A DNA stretch of 64,000 bases from Pseudomonas sp. PA27(2017) (GCF_001945445.1 NZ_MSXW01000016.1:62001-126000), one strand, 5' to 3'. Positions 18,684 through 28,141 are shown, counted from the stretch's first letter. The notes: generated by a model not told the origin, from the letters alone. Translations and numbers: made by a program.

Positions 18684-19571
18684 TCAGCCCTGCAGACGCT
18701 GAAAGGCGCGCAGCAGTGCTTGACTGAGATCCACGCTGGAGAATTTGGTGAGCACGTCGTTGGCACCTACCGAGCGGGCCTTCTCGGTGTTCATGGTGCT
18801 ATCCAGTGAGGTGTGCAGCAACACGTAGGTGTCGGCCAGTTGGCTGTCTTTACGGATTTGCTGAACCAGGGCATAGCCGTCCATTTCCGGCATCTCGATA
18901 TCCGAGACCAGTACCTCGACGGGTCGCCCCTCCTCGCGCGCGCGCTTGAGCACTTCGAGGGCGCTGGCCGCGCTGCGCACGGCCTCGCAATCGAGGTCCA
19001 GCTTGCGCAAGGTCATCAGCGTCTGCTGAATCGCCACCTGGGAGTCGTCGACCACCAGCACACGTCGCCCTTGCAACAGCTGGCGCTCGACCGGGGTGAG
19101 CAACTCCACGTTGACGTCTTCCAGCGGTGCCGGGGCGATTTCATGCAGCACCTTCTCGATATCGAGAATCTGCACGATGACCCCATCGATCTGAGTCACG
19201 CCAGTGATGAACGCGCGCGTGCCGGCCCCCGAAGGTGGCGGACGCACGTCGCGGGTCGGGCACTGCACGATACGCTCGACGCTGTGCACGTGCAGGCCCT
19301 GCCGCGAGCGGCTCAGCTCGGTGACGATCAGGCAGCCTTCGCCGGTATCGCTGCCGCCGCGCTCGCCGATCGCCCGGGCCAGATCGATCACTGTGAGCGC
19401 CGAGCCACGCAGGGTCGCGACGCCACGTACATGGGGATGTCGGCTGGGCATCTTGGTCAGGGCGGGGCAGGGAATGATCTCGTTGACCTTGAGCAGGTTG
19501 ATGCCCAGCAGGCGGCCGTTATGCAACCGAAACAGCAGCAGCGACAGCGCGTCGCCGAGCACCATGTTCAT
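18684..19571 (-). CDS. cheV: Chemotaxis protein CheV (CheW-receiver fusion)
   Basis: Cytosolic coupling protein of 295 aa from ATG 19571. Residues about 8-145 form a CheW domain (NEIIPCP, RGVATLRG, VIDL) that links receptors to CheA. Residues about 170-290 form a receiver domain with VLVVDDS at 171-177, phospho-acceptor Asp224 in LVSDIEMPEMDGY and a terminal Lys in DVLTKFS. Phosphorylation probably adjusts receptor-kinase coupling. No other chemotaxis kinase genes are adjacent. Confidence 0.92.
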   Translation of the reverse strand: MNMVLGDALSLLLFRLHNGRLLGINLLKVNEIIPCPALTKMPSRHPHVRGVATLRGSALTVIDLARAIGERGGSDTGEGCLIVTELSRSRQGLHVHSVERIVQCPTRDVRPPPSGAGTRAFITGVTQIDGVIVQILDIEKVLHEIAPAPLEDVNVELLTPVERQLLQGRRVLVVDDSQVAIQQTLMTLRKLDLDCEAVRSAASALEVLKRAREEGRPVEVLVSDIEMPEMDGYALVQQIRKDSQLADTYVLLHTSLDSTMNTEKARSVGANDVLTKFSSVDLSQALLRAFQRLQG

Positions 19572-19650
19572 ACCCGTATATCCCCATCCATCAAAAACGA
19601 AAAAGTGGCCCGGCGGCATGGCGCCCGGCTCGTTGCTCTAAGGCAGTCGG

Positions 19651-19887
19651 TCAGCCTAGAAAGGCGGCGACCTGTGGCGCATCGAATGGCCAGTGCAGCT
19701 CGGCGCCGGTGTCCACACGCCGCAACACCGGAATCACCAGGGCATAGCGCTCCAGCAACCCCGGCCCATCGGCGATATCCACCAGCTCGACCAGCAGGCC
19801 GTTTTCCACGAATGGCATCAGCACGGCTTCCGCGTAGTCACACAGGTGACAGCCGAGCGTGCCGAGCAACTGGCATTCAGGGAGCAT
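19651..19887 (-). CDS. Glutaredoxin-like family protein
   Basis: A 78-aa thioredoxin-fold protein from ATG 19887 (a TTG six codons upstream is possible). The redox motif is CHLC in LGTLGCHLCDYAE, and IPVLRR carries the cis-Pro expected of glutaredoxins. Proteins of this DUF836-like group (YbbN/YruB type) are small thiol reductases of unknown partner. It lies between cheV and the DUF5610 gene on the same strand. Confidence 0.82.
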   Translation of the reverse strand: MLPECQLLGTLGCHLCDYAEAVLMPFVENGLLVELVDIADGPGLLERYALVIPVLRRVDTGAELHWPFDAPQVAAFLG

Positions 19888-19944
19888 GGTCGAGGCAGCC
19901 TGCAAGGTGATGGAACCTTGAGTTTATCACCTCGAACGACTTGC

Positions 19945-21069
19945 TCAGGCCTTCTCGCTGCCCTCGCCTTGCGGCGGCGCCAGTGTCGAACCCAGCAGGC
20001 CCTGCAAGCCATCGAGCAAGCGCCCGTTGACCTGCTCGGCCTTGTCCAGGCGACCGGAATCGAAGCGGTCGTCCAGCGAGAACCCGCCCTTGAGCAGATC
20101 CTGCAGCAAGCTCTTGCCATCACTGACCCAGGCATCGGCATTACGCAGGGCATCGAGCAGACCCTGGGCGTAATCGGTCAGCGCACCATTGACGGCACTG
20201 GCCGGCTGCCCGCCCTGGCTGGACACCGAACCATAGGTGTCGGTGGCCTGGCGCACGCTGGTCTGGGTCAGGCGCAGGGACATGGAGGCCAACTGCGAGC
20301 TGTCCATGTCCAGAGCCATGGCGCGGTCGAAGGCGCCAGCCATATCGCCTGAATAGAAGGAGTTGGACAGGTCCTGCACCTGAGAGAACAATTTCTCCAG
20401 TGCGGCCTTTTCCTGATCGTCCAGCTCGCCCTCTACTTCGACCTGCCAACCGCCGATCTGCAAGCTGCCGGACTGACTGTTCGCACCCGCGGTACGCGAC
20501 CAGGCTGCCGAAGCCTGGGCCACCGAAACGCGCAGACGGTCGCCGTCACGGGTGGTGATGTTGAGCTCGAAACTTTCCGCCACCGCGGCGAAGCGATCGC
20601 TGGATGTGGGCGCCACGCCGTTGCCTTCACTCGCGCTCGGTACGGAGCCGTAAAGCTTGTCGAGCCCGGCGAAACCTTGCTGGATACGTTTGAAGGTGTC
20701 GTCGATATCGCTGGCGATCTTGTCCTTGAGCACACCCATGCCGTCGAGGATCTTGCGCGCCTCGTCGAAGCCTTTCTGCACACCGGAGCGGGCCTGATCG
20801 AGCAGTTGTTGCAGCTTCTCGGGGCTGGCGCCGGATGCCGCCTCGCTCTTGAGCCGTTGTTCGACGAAGCCCATGACGCGATCGGCGACCTTCTCCGGCG
20901 AGAAGTCGTCCTGCTTGGCCGTCAGCGAGCCGGGCGGCAGGCCGAGGCGTTCGGCCAGACGGTTGGACAGCGCCGCCTGGGCGTCGGCCGCATTGCGAAT
21001 GGTGGGCTGACCGCCGAGTTGTGGCGAGCGGCCTGTCGTGTTGGTCGACAGCGGGATTGTGATAGCCAT
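19945..21069 (-). CDS. DUF5610 domain-containing protein
   Basis: A 374-aa hydrophilic protein without signal peptide or membrane segments. It starts with a polar Ser/Thr/Gly stretch, followed by helical regions (RLAERLGLPPGSL, DRVMGFVEQRL) and a central stretch of beta pattern (SFELNITTRDGDRLRVSV, GGWQVEVEGELDDQE) that I associate with DUF5610, common in Pseudomonas. Function is unknown. The Gly-rich start and the lack of signal resemble flagellar- or surface-associated proteins, but this is only an impression. Confidence 0.78.
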   Translation of the reverse strand: MAITIPLSTNTTGRSPQLGGQPTIRNAADAQAALSNRLAERLGLPPGSLTAKQDDFSPEKVADRVMGFVEQRLKSEAASGASPEKLQQLLDQARSGVQKGFDEARKILDGMGVLKDKIASDIDDTFKRIQQGFAGLDKLYGSVPSASEGNGVAPTSSDRFAAVAESFELNITTRDGDRLRVSVAQASAAWSRTAGANSQSGSLQIGGWQVEVEGELDDQEKAALEKLFSQVQDLSNSFYSGDMAGAFDRAMALDMDSSQLASMSLRLTQTSVRQATDTYGSVSSQGGQPASAVNGALTDYAQGLLDALRNADAWVSDGKSLLQDLLKGGFSLDDRFDSGRLDKAEQVNGRLLDGLQGLLGSTLAPPQGEGSEKA

Positions 21070-21165
21070 GGCAAGTCACCGAAACGGAGCATGTCCAAGG
21101 TTGACGGCAGCCCTCGGCGAAAGTTTAGGGTTGGCTTTCAAACAATCGACCCAACGGTAACAGGC

Positions 21166-22374
21166 TCAATCCTGGCTCACCGAACCAATCTTGTGAATCG
21201 ACAGATCGGCGCCGTAATACTCCTGCTCCTGGCTCAGGCGAATGCCCACTACCTGTTTAAGTAGTCCGTACACTGCAAAGCCGCCAAGCAGCGCCACCGC
21301 GACGCCAGCCAGGCTGCCCACCAATTGGCTGGCGATGCTCACGCCGCCGAGACCGCCCCACAGCGGCTGGCCGAAGATGCCGCAGGCGATACCGCCCCAG
21401 ACGCCACACAGTCCGTGCAGCGGCCAGACGCCGAGTACGTCATCTATCTTCCATTTCACCTGTGTCGCGGTGAAGGCCCAGACGAACAGCGCACCGGCGA
21501 TGGCGCCGGTGACCAGGGCGCCCACCGGATGCATCAGGTCGGAGCCGGCGCAGATGGCGACCAGCCCGGCCAGCGGGCCGTTGTGCAGAAAGCCCGGGTC
21601 ATTGCGGCCGACGATCAGCGCGGCCAGGGTGCCGCCCACCATCGCCATCAAGGTGTTGACGGCCACCAGCCCGCTAATGCTGCCCAGGGTCTGCGCGCTC
21701 ATCACGTTAAAGCCGAACCAGCCGATAATCAGTACCCAGGAGCCCAGTGCCAGGAAGGGAATGCTCGACGGCGCCATGGCCACCAGGCGGCCGTCGCGGT
21801 AGCGGCCATGGCGGCGCCCCAGCAGCACCACCGCGGCAAACGCCAGCCAGCCGCCGACGCCATGAACGACCACCGAGCCGGCGAAGTCGTGGAACGGCGC
21901 ACCGAAGGTCGTCTGCAGCCAGGCCTGGAAACCAAAGTTGCCGTTCCAGATCATGCCTTCGAAGAACGGGTAGACGAACGCGACGATCAGGGCGGTGGCG
22001 CATAGCTGCGGGCCGAAACGCGCACGCTCGGCGATGCCCCCGGAAATGATCGCAGGGATCGCTGCGGCAAAGGTCAGCAGAAAAAAGAATTTCACCAGCG
22101 CGTAGCCATTGCCCTCGACCAGTACGCTGGCCGGGTGCAGGAAGCTGACCCCATAGGCGATCCAGTAGCCGACGAAGAAGTAGGCGACGGCCGAGATCGC
22201 GAAATCCGAAAGGATTTTGGATAGCGCATTGACCTGGTTCTTCTGTCGCACGGTGCCGACTTCCAGAAAGGCGAAGCCGGCATGCATGGCCAGGACCATG
22301 ATGGCGCCGATCAGGATGAATAAGGTGTTCGAGCCATGAATCAGGGTTTGCACAGCACTGTCGAGGTTTTCCAT
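21166..22374 (-). CDS. amt: Ammonium transporter (AmtB/Mep/Rh family)
   Basis: Inner membrane ammonium channel of 402 aa from ATG 22374, about 11 transmembrane helices. The pore twin His pair is seen as VVVHGVGGWL and VWPLHGLCGVWG. AMHAGFAFLEVG near the N-terminus and the closing YYGADLSIHKIGS are family signatures. Unlike E. coli AmtB, I see no classical cleaved signal peptide and no glnK next to the gene, so it is probably a second, stand-alone Amt. The open frame upstream to 22437 is unlikely to be translated. Confidence 0.93.
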   Translation of the reverse strand: MENLDSAVQTLIHGSNTLFILIGAIMVLAMHAGFAFLEVGTVRQKNQVNALSKILSDFAISAVAYFFVGYWIAYGVSFLHPASVLVEGNGYALVKFFFLLTFAAAIPAIISGGIAERARFGPQLCATALIVAFVYPFFEGMIWNGNFGFQAWLQTTFGAPFHDFAGSVVVHGVGGWLAFAAVVLLGRRHGRYRDGRLVAMAPSSIPFLALGSWVLIIGWFGFNVMSAQTLGSISGLVAVNTLMAMVGGTLAALIVGRNDPGFLHNGPLAGLVAICAGSDLMHPVGALVTGAIAGALFVWAFTATQVKWKIDDVLGVWPLHGLCGVWGGIACGIFGQPLWGGLGGVSIASQLVGSLAGVAVALLGGFAVYGLLKQVVGIRLSQEQEYYGADLSIHKIGSVSQD

Positions 22375-22742
22375 CGAAGCACAGACTCCGCAGCGAAAAG
22401 CACCAAAAAGGAACACCGACCCAGCAAGAAGCACCATTTATAAGCACGCCATCTCACTTCCTTGCGCACCTATTGGGAGCGCATCGGCATCACGGCGCTC
22501 CGTCGCCCTGCCTTTTCAAAACTTATTCTTGGTTTATCAATTAGTTAATAAGGCACCAGACAGATGCCAGGAAGAATGCCGAGCACCATAACCATGCATG
22601 TCGGCCTGCTTCGCCGTTCGCCAATGCAATGCCTGTGCCCCTCTGCGCGGTCCCGCATCCGTCCCCGGCAGATAGAGTGAACCTGCCAGGGGTGCGCCAC
22701 TCGAACCCCTTACACCGCCTCATACCTACAGGAGATTGATCA
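22375..22742. other. Intergenic region between divergent amt and DUF883 genes, no gene seen
   Basis: 368 bp holding the promoters of both divergent transcription units. An AT-rich stretch at about 22520-22550 (TTATCAATTAGTTAATAAGG) is the best promoter candidate, but I cannot define -35 and -10 boxes. A 38-codon frame from about 22563 lacks a ribosome binding site and is not called. Confidence 0.5.
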
Positions 22743-23072
22743 ATGGCCCGCCCACTCCCCTCGCGCCCCGTAGCTCCAGCCAACAAGGAAGAGCTGCTCG
22801 AAGAGTTCCAGGCACTGGTACGTGACACCGAAACCCTGCTTCAGCATTCGGCCAGCCTGGTCGGCGACCAGGCCGAAGAGCTGCGCGCGCAGATTCGCGA
22901 CAGCCTTGGCCGTGCGCGCACCACGCTGAAGAACACTGAAGAAACCGTTGTTCAGCGCGGCCGTGCGGCCGTGGGTGCTACCGAAGACTACGTGCAGACC
23001 CATCCGTGGCAGACCATCGGTATTGCCGCTGGCATTGGTATACTGATCGGCATGCTCATTAGCCGACGTTGA
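22743..23072 (+). CDS. DUF883 (ElaB/YqjD) family membrane-anchored protein
   Basis: 109 aa with a long amphipathic helical region (residues about 15-85) and a C-terminal transmembrane tail GIAAGIGILIGMLISRR. Family members are tail-anchored inner membrane proteins that bind ribosomes in stationary phase. AGGAGATTGATCA precedes the ATG. It leads a three-gene operon with a holin-like and a YqjK-like gene, the same order as yqjD-yqjE-yqjK in enterobacteria. Confidence 0.9.
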   Translation: MARPLPSRPVAPANKEELLEEFQALVRDTETLLQHSASLVGDQAEELRAQIRDSLGRARTTLKNTEETVVQRGRAAVGATEDYVQTHPWQTIGIAAGIGILIGMLISRR

Positions 23073-23084
23073 TCAGGACAGCAC

Positions 23085-23471
23085 ATGGATGACAGTCAGA
23101 CAGCAGCACCTCCCAGCCGCGGCCCCTCGCCACGGCGCCTGGCCGGTGCGCTGCTCGGGCTGGTCCACGGCCATGTCGCGCTGTTCAGCGAGGAGTTCCG
23201 GGAACAGCAGGCGCGCACCGTCACCCTGCTGATCCTGACCGGCCTCTGCGTCCTGTTCGGCCTGCTGCTGATCATCGGCCTGTCGGCTGCCTTGCTGATC
23301 GGCTTCTGGGACACTCACCGAATTCTGGTCATCACCCTGCTCTGCCTGTTCTATGCAGCCGGCCTGCTGGTTTGCGGCTGGAGCCTGGTGCAGCGCATGC
23401 GTAATGCCCCGGCGCCGTTCAGCGCCAGCCTCGAAGAATTGGCCCGCGACCGCGAGCAACTGCTGCCATGA
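23085..23471 (+). CDS. Phage holin family-like membrane protein (YqjE type)
   Basis: 128 aa with two transmembrane helices (about residues 44-70 and 78-103) and polar ends. The family name (holin superfamily III / YqjE) reflects topology only; chromosomal members in this operon are not phage lysis genes. AGGA lies 6 bases before the ATG. It overlaps the next gene by 4 bases (ATGA). Confidence 0.85.
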   Translation: MDDSQTAAPPSRGPSPRRLAGALLGLVHGHVALFSEEFREQQARTVTLLILTGLCVLFGLLLIIGLSAALLIGFWDTHRILVITLLCLFYAAGLLVCGWSLVQRMRNAPAPFSASLEELARDREQLLP

Positions 23472-23797
23472 GCGACAAAAATACCCAGGAACTGCGCAAG
23501 ACCATGTTGCGGCTGCGCCTGGAGATGCACCGCCAGGAAATTCGCTATGAAACCCAGGTCATGCTGGAGCCACTGCGCAAGGCCAAGGATTTGGGCACTC
23601 ACTGGCGCCAGGAGCTCAAGGGTAGCCACGCACCAATCTGGATCACCGGCGGCGTATTCGCCCTGACCGTCCTGGGCATGCGCGGCGGCCAATGGCGCCG
23701 CTGGCTGCGCGTGGCGCTCGCCGCGTTCCCTGACCTGCGCAAACGCTCGCCTGGCCACGAAAGCGAAAAGCCAGCAGAAAAATCCGATCAGGCCTGA
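23468..23797 (+). CDS. YqjK-like membrane protein
   Basis: 109 aa; a charged helical N-terminal half (RLEMHRQEIRYETQV), one transmembrane helix at about residues 54-70 (APIWITGGVFALTVLGM) and a short basic then acidic tail. It corresponds in position and shape to YqjK. Function is unknown; with its two partners it probably belongs to a general stress membrane set. Confidence 0.78.
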   Translation: MSDKNTQELRKTMLRLRLEMHRQEIRYETQVMLEPLRKAKDLGTHWRQELKGSHAPIWITGGVFALTVLGMRGGQWRRWLRVALAAFPDLRKRSPGHESEKPAEKSDQA

Positions 23798-23883
23798 AAC
23801 TGGCCATCTTCTTGCTAGGAAAGAGCACGAAAAAGCCTGGGTAACGCCTGGCTAACCTGCCCTTCTCACTAAGGATGTGCCCG

Positions 23884-25038
23884 GTGCTCGACGGTCAACC
23901 TACCGCCGTCTTCCAACCTTTCATCGATACCGCTACCGGACAGATCGCCGGCATCGAGGCCCTGGCTCGACTGCGCGACTCCGCTGGCCATCTGCATTCT
24001 GCTGGACCGCTGTTCGCCGATCCGAAAACGCCCGCCGCGGCCTTGCGCAGGCTGGACCGAGCAATTCGTGAGCAGGCGTTCATGCGCTTTCATGACGCGC
24101 CGCCCGACTGGTTCCTGAGCGTGAACATCTCGCCACGCTGGATTGGTCGTCTGCGCCCACAGCAGGCGCTGCCGAGCCTCAAGCAGCTGGCAAGCAGTGG
24201 CGTCGATCCCACTCGCGTGGTGTTCGAGATCACCGAACTGGGCGGCGCCAGCCAGCGCCTGGCAGCAGTGGCCGCGCGCTACCGCGAGGCCGGCGTGCGT
24301 ATCGCCATCGACGATTTCGGTGCCGGCTACTCGCAACTCGACCGTGTGCTGGCACTGCGCCCCGACATCCTCAAACTGGACATGCGCCTGTTCCAGGAAG
24401 CGGCCCGGGGCGGGCCCAGCGGCGAAGTGGTCAAGGCGTTGGCGATGATGGCGGAAAAGACCGGCTGCTGGATCATCGCCGAAGGCGTGGAAACCGAAGC
24501 CGAACTGCATTTCGCCCTGGAGTGTGGCGCCCGCTACGTGCAGGGCTATCTGTTCGCCAGGCCGGAGCTGGGTTTTTTCGACAGTGGCGCATTCGTCGAT
24601 TGCTTCGCCCGCCTGCGTGACGCCTATGTGCAAAAGAAACTCGCCGACCGCATGCAACTGATGACCCTGCGCCGCCAGCTCGCCGAGCTGTTCATCCAGC
24701 TCAAGCACAGCCCCGAGGGGCTCGCACCGATGGTGAACCCAGGCGCCTACCCCTGGCTGATTCGCCTGTACCAGTGCGACCGCCATGGCACGCAGATCAC
24801 CCCCAACCTGGAATGGCGCGACGGCGCCTGGCAGGCCGACGATCGTTACCTGGGCCACAACTGGTCATGGCGCCCCTACTTCTATCAACTGCTTGCCGAA
24901 GGCTGGGAAGAGCGCCGCTTGATCCTCTCCAACACCTACCGCGACGCCACCACCAACCAGTACTGCCTGACTGCCGGGCAATTCATCGATAACGGCAGCC
25001 GCCTGCTGCTGGTCGATATCGACGCCAGTGGACTTTAG
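23884..25038 (+). CDS. EAL-domain c-di-GMP phosphodiesterase with C-terminal sensory domain
   Basis: Cytosolic protein of about 384 aa. GTG 23884 is preferred since AAGGA lies 8 bases upstream; the ATG at 23875 touches that AAGG and is too close. The EAL domain (residues about 5-240) keeps GIEALARL, NISPRW, ITELGG, IDDFGAGYSQL, LKLDM, EGVET and QGYLFARP, so all metal and catalytic residues appear present and it should hydrolyse c-di-GMP. The C-terminal 120 residues (PWLIRLYQCDRHGTQITPN... SNTYRDATTNQYCLTAG) resemble the PAS/Cache-like domain attached to EAL proteins such as YkuI. The signal is unknown. Confidence 0.88.
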   Translation: MLDGQPTAVFQPFIDTATGQIAGIEALARLRDSAGHLHSAGPLFADPKTPAAALRRLDRAIREQAFMRFHDAPPDWFLSVNISPRWIGRLRPQQALPSLKQLASSGVDPTRVVFEITELGGASQRLAAVAARYREAGVRIAIDDFGAGYSQLDRVLALRPDILKLDMRLFQEAARGGPSGEVVKALAMMAEKTGCWIIAEGVETEAELHFALECGARYVQGYLFARPELGFFDSGAFVDCFARLRDAYVQKKLADRMQLMTLRRQLAELFIQLKHSPEGLAPMVNPGAYPWLIRLYQCDRHGTQITPNLEWRDGAWQADDRYLGHNWSWRPYFYQLLAEGWEERRLILSNTYRDATTNQYCLTAGQFIDNGSRLLLVDIDASGL

Positions 25039-25046
25039 GATCGATA

Positions 25047-25169
25047 CGAAAAGTCTCCGAGCGACGGTCAGGCAAGGCAAAAATCTGTGAGGACGCGCAG
25101 TTTACGTATTGTAAATGAGCGCTCCGAACGGGTTTTTAGCGAAGCATCACCGAGCGCAGGTACTTTTCG
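25047..25169. repeat. 123-bp inverted-repeat element (MITE-like) upstream of dgt
   Basis: Ends are CGAAAAGT and ACTTTTCG. The inner arms are imperfect inverted repeats (CGGTCAGGCAAGGCAAAAATC against CGGTGATGCTTCGCTAAAAACC in reverse complement). The centre has the palindrome TTTACGTATTGTAAA followed by TGAGCG; a similar TTTAC...GTAAATGAGC centre occurs in element C at about 34165. No coding capacity is evident, although an open frame runs through it into dgt. Confidence 0.6.
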
Positions 25170-25297
25170 GACAGAGCCTTGTGGATACGGCCTTGCAGTT
25201 GCGGGAACGAACAGAGAAGCTAACGGACATTCGCGCATGCGCCGCCTTTCGAGGGCCGTACGCGCCCGACTCGTCGTATCCGGTAAAGGAAGTACGC

Positions 25298-26629
25298 TTG
25301 GACTGGCAAACCCTGCTCACCCGTGAACGTCTTGGCAAACCGGCGCCCAGCGCCGATGAACTGGGCCGCAGCCCCTTCCACAAGGATCACGACCGCATCA
25401 TCTTCTCCGGCGCCTTTCGCCGGCTGGGCCGCAAGACCCAGGTGCATCCGGTGTCCAGCAACGACCACATCCATACCCGCCTGACCCATTCGCTGGAGGT
25501 CAGCTGCGTGGGTCGCTCCCTGGGCATGCGTGTCGGCGAGATGCTGCGCGGCGAACTGCCGGCCTGGTGCGAGCCCAGCGATCTGGGCATGGTGGTGCAG
25601 TCCTCCTGCCTGGCCCACGACATCGGCAACCCGCCGTTCGGCCACTCCGGCGAGGACGCCATCCGCCACTGGTTCCAGCAGGCCGCCGGGCGCGGCTGGC
25701 TGGATGCCATGAGCGATGCCGAGCGCGGCGACTTTCTCAGCTTCGAAGGCAATGCCCAGGGTTTTCGCGTACTCACCCAGCTGGAGTATCACCAGTTCGA
25801 TGGCGGCACACGGCTGACCTACGCGACCCTTGGCGCCTACCTCAAATACCCCTGGACGTCACGGCACGCCGAGGCCCTGGGCTACAAGAAGCACAAGTTC
25901 GGCTGCTACCAGAGCGAGTTGCCGCTGCTCGAGCAGATCGCCGGCAAACTCGGCTTGCCGCAGCTCGAAGAACAACGCTGGGCACGTCACCCGCTGGTCT
26001 ACCTGATGGAGGCCGCGGACGACATCTGCTACGGCCTGATCGACCTGGAAGACGGACTGGAAATGGAACTGCTCGACTACGCCGAGGTGGAATCACTGCT
26101 CCTCGACCTGGTCGGCGATGACCTGCCGGAAACCTACCGCCAGCTCGGCCCGCAGGATTCGCGGCGGCGCAAGTTGGCGATCCTGCGCGGCAAGGCCATC
26201 GAGCACCTGACCAACTCGGCCGCCCAGGCCTTCGTCGAGCAGCAGCCCAGCCTGCTGGCCGGCCGCCTGGAGGGCGATCTGGTCGAGCACATGCACGGCC
26301 CGGCCAAGCATTGCGTGCAGGCGGCGAAGGCCATGGCCCGCGAAAAGATCTTTCAGGACAAACGCAAGACGCTGCACGAGATCGGCGCCTACACCACGCT
26401 GGAAATTCTCCTCAATGCCTTCTGCGGCGCGGCGCTGGAGCAACACGGCGGGCGCACGCCGTCGTTCAAGAACCGGCGAATTCTTGACCTGCTGGGCCAT
26501 AACGCACCCGATCCGCACTGGCCGCTGTACCGCTCGTTCCTGCGCATGATCGATTTCATCGCCGGCATGACCGACAGCTACGCCACCGAGATGGCGCGGG
26601 AAATGACCGGTCGCTCGAGCCCGGTCTGA
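25298..26629 (+). CDS. dgt: Deoxyguanosinetriphosphate triphosphohydrolase-like protein
   Basis: HD-domain enzyme cleaving dNTPs to deoxynucleoside and triphosphate. The TTG at 25298, with AAGGA 7 bases upstream, gives 443 aa beginning (M)[14 protein letters not shown], the usual start of this dGTPase-like family. The longer open frame upstream crosses a MITE-like repeat and is rejected. The HD motif is seen as RLTHSLEVS (His64) and [12 protein letters not shown] (His107, Asp108). The gene is followed after 2 bp by the FUSC permease. Confidence 0.9.
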   Translation: MDWQTLLTRERLGKPAPSADELGRSPFHKDHDRIIFSGAFRRLGRKTQVHPVSSNDHIHTRLTHSLEVSCVGRSLGMRVGEMLRGELPAWCEPSDLGMVVQSSCLAHDIGNPPFGHSGEDAIRHWFQQAAGRGWLDAMSDAERGDFLSFEGNAQGFRVLTQLEYHQFDGGTRLTYATLGAYLKYPWTSRHAEALGYKKHKFGCYQSELPLLEQIAGKLGLPQLEEQRWARHPLVYLMEAADDICYGLIDLEDGLEMELLDYAEVESLLLDLVGDDLPETYRQLGPQDSRRRKLAILRGKAIEHLTNSAAQAFVEQQPSLLAGRLEGDLVEHMHGPAKHCVQAAKAMAREKIFQDKRKTLHEIGAYTTLEILLNAFCGAALEQHGGRTPSFKNRRILDLLGHNAPDPHWPLYRSFLRMIDFIAGMTDSYATEMAREMTGRSSPV

Positions 26630-26631
26630 AT

Positions 26632-27744
26632 ATGCGCCAGGTGCTCAGGCAGTTGTTCAGTTGGCACGCCGGGCCACCCGCCTGGGGACCTGCGGTGGTC
26701 GCTGGCCTGGGCTGTGCGCTGCCGCTGCTGCTTGGCCTGTTCAGCGCCCATCCGGGCTTTCTGTGGGCGTCGGTCGGCGCCTTCCAGGCGGCCCAGGCCA
26801 ACCCGCTGCACCGCTTCGGCATGCTACGCATGCTGCTGCTCACCGGCCTGGGCGCCTGCAGCGCCGGCCTGGGCTTCTGGTCGGCGACCCACCCGCTGAT
26901 CAGCCTGTCGCTGTTCGCCGCCTTCGGCCTGTTACTGGCCTGGCTGCAGCGCTATGGCACCGAGGCCGGCAAGCTGGGCATCGGCCTGACCGTCTGCCTG
27001 TGCCTGGGGCAAGGCCAGTACGGCAGCAGCATGCTCAACAACCCCAACGCCATCGCCATGCTGTTCATGCTCGGTGGGCTGTGGGTGATGCTACTGGCCT
27101 TCGGTTTGCGCGGCCTGCATGGCCTGCGCATGTGGCCGCACATGCCACGCCTGATCAGCCTGCTCAAGGTGTTGCGTCGTCATGCGCAGCGACAGTCTCG
27201 CCAACAATGGGGCCTTTACGCCCTGGGCTGTACGGTGGCGGTTTCTATGGCCGGCTTGATCGTCAATCTGGCCCACCTGCAGCGCGGTTACTGGCTGACC
27301 CTGGCGGTGGTCACCACCCTGCAACTGGAGTTCAGGGGCAGCCTGGTGCGCGCGTTGCAGGCGAGCATGGCCAGCCTGACTGCTGCTGGCCTGCTGATCC
27401 TGTTCGGCCATAGCCTGCAAAGCCCACCGCTGATGGTCGCCATCATGCTGCCGCTGATCATGTTCAGCCGCGCCCTGCAGGCCAACCACTACGGTCTGTT
27501 CGTGCTGCAGACGACGGTCTGCTTCGTGCTGCTCGCCGAAAGCCTGGCCAAGGACTGGCACCTGCCGCAGGTGCGCCTGTTCAACGTCACCCTGGGTATC
27601 GTGCTGACCCTGTTCATCGCCCTGCTGATGCACGGCTTGCGCCAATGGCTGGATAACCGCAACGCCGCCAGGCTAAGCACCGCGGCAGCAGACGAGCGAG
27701 CGCCGGCGCAGCAACTGGAAACAAAGGCAATGAACGACGAGTGA
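26632..27744 (+). CDS. FUSC family membrane protein
   Basis: 370 aa with about 10-11 hydrophobic segments in two halves, each ending in a cytosolic stretch. Features such as ANPLHRFGMLRMLLLTGLGA and RGYWLTLAVVTTLQLEFRGSLVRALQ are typical of the FUSC/aromatic acid exporter group related to fusaric acid resistance and AaeB. The ATG follows the dgt stop by 2 bp, so the two are cotranscribed. The substrate is unknown. Confidence 0.82.
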   Translation: MRQVLRQLFSWHAGPPAWGPAVVAGLGCALPLLLGLFSAHPGFLWASVGAFQAAQANPLHRFGMLRMLLLTGLGACSAGLGFWSATHPLISLSLFAAFGLLLAWLQRYGTEAGKLGIGLTVCLCLGQGQYGSSMLNNPNAIAMLFMLGGLWVMLLAFGLRGLHGLRMWPHMPRLISLLKVLRRHAQRQSRQQWGLYALGCTVAVSMAGLIVNLAHLQRGYWLTLAVVTTLQLEFRGSLVRALQASMASLTAAGLLILFGHSLQSPPLMVAIMLPLIMFSRALQANHYGLFVLQTTVCFVLLAESLAKDWHLPQVRLFNVTLGIVLTLFIALLMHGLRQWLDNRNAARLSTAAADERAPAQQLETKAMNDE

Positions 27745-27764
27745 CCCAGGGCGGGCACAAAAGA

Positions 27765-27788
27765 AAAGGGCCTCGAACGAGGCCCTTT
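27765..27788. terminator. Bidirectional intrinsic terminator
   Basis: An 11-bp perfect stem AAAGGGCCTCG / CGAGGCCCTTT with a 2-base centre lies between the convergent FUSC and yggL genes. Confidence 0.85.
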
Positions 27789-27796
27789 GTCGTGAA

Positions 27797-28141
27797 TCAG
27801 GAAGCGGAGTTGATCTCTTTTTCCGGGTACCACACGTCCAGCAGTGGGCTGACGCTGAAATCGACCAGCTCGGAGCGGCCCTTCAGCCAGGCTTCCACAG
27901 CGGCGCGCTGCTCTTCGCTGACCGAACCACGCTTGGCCAGGCACACCAGGCCGTAGTCGTCGCCGCCAACATAGCCCAGGCCATTGGCGTTCATCGCGTC
28001 GCTCAGGAAGGCATCGAGGAAGGCGTCGACCGCTTCATCGCTCAGGTCTTCCTTGAAATTCAGGTTCAGTTCGAAACCCAGCTCCTGAAACTCGTCCACA
28101 CAGAGTTTCTTGCGCAGACGACGGGAACGATTGGTAGCCAT
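27797..28141 (-). CDS. yggL: YggL family 50S ribosome-binding protein
   Basis: 114 aa from ATG 28141, of the DUF469/YggL family. Family blocks are RSRRLRKKLCVDEFQELGFEL, DAFLDAFLSDAMNANGLGYVGG and VEAWLKGRSELVDF. YggL is reported to associate with the 50S ribosomal subunit. The neighbours yggL-dacB-rlmKL-rmf-pyrD form a block I recall from other Pseudomonas genomes. Confidence 0.92.
   Translation of the reverse strand: MATNRSRRLRKKLCVDEFQELGFELNLNFKEDLSDEAVDAFLDAFLSDAMNANGLGYVGGDDYGLVCLAKRGSVSEEQRAAVEAWLKGRSELVDFSVSPLLDVWYPEKEINSAS

Noticed and set aside
22563..22680. A 38-codon frame upstream of the DUF883 gene
   Set aside because: No ribosome binding site and a composition without protein-like pattern; it lies in the expected promoter region.
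23085..23471. Prophage lysis gene because of the holin-like family
   Set aside because: The neighbours match the chromosomal yqjD-yqjE-yqjK set and there are no phage genes nearby.
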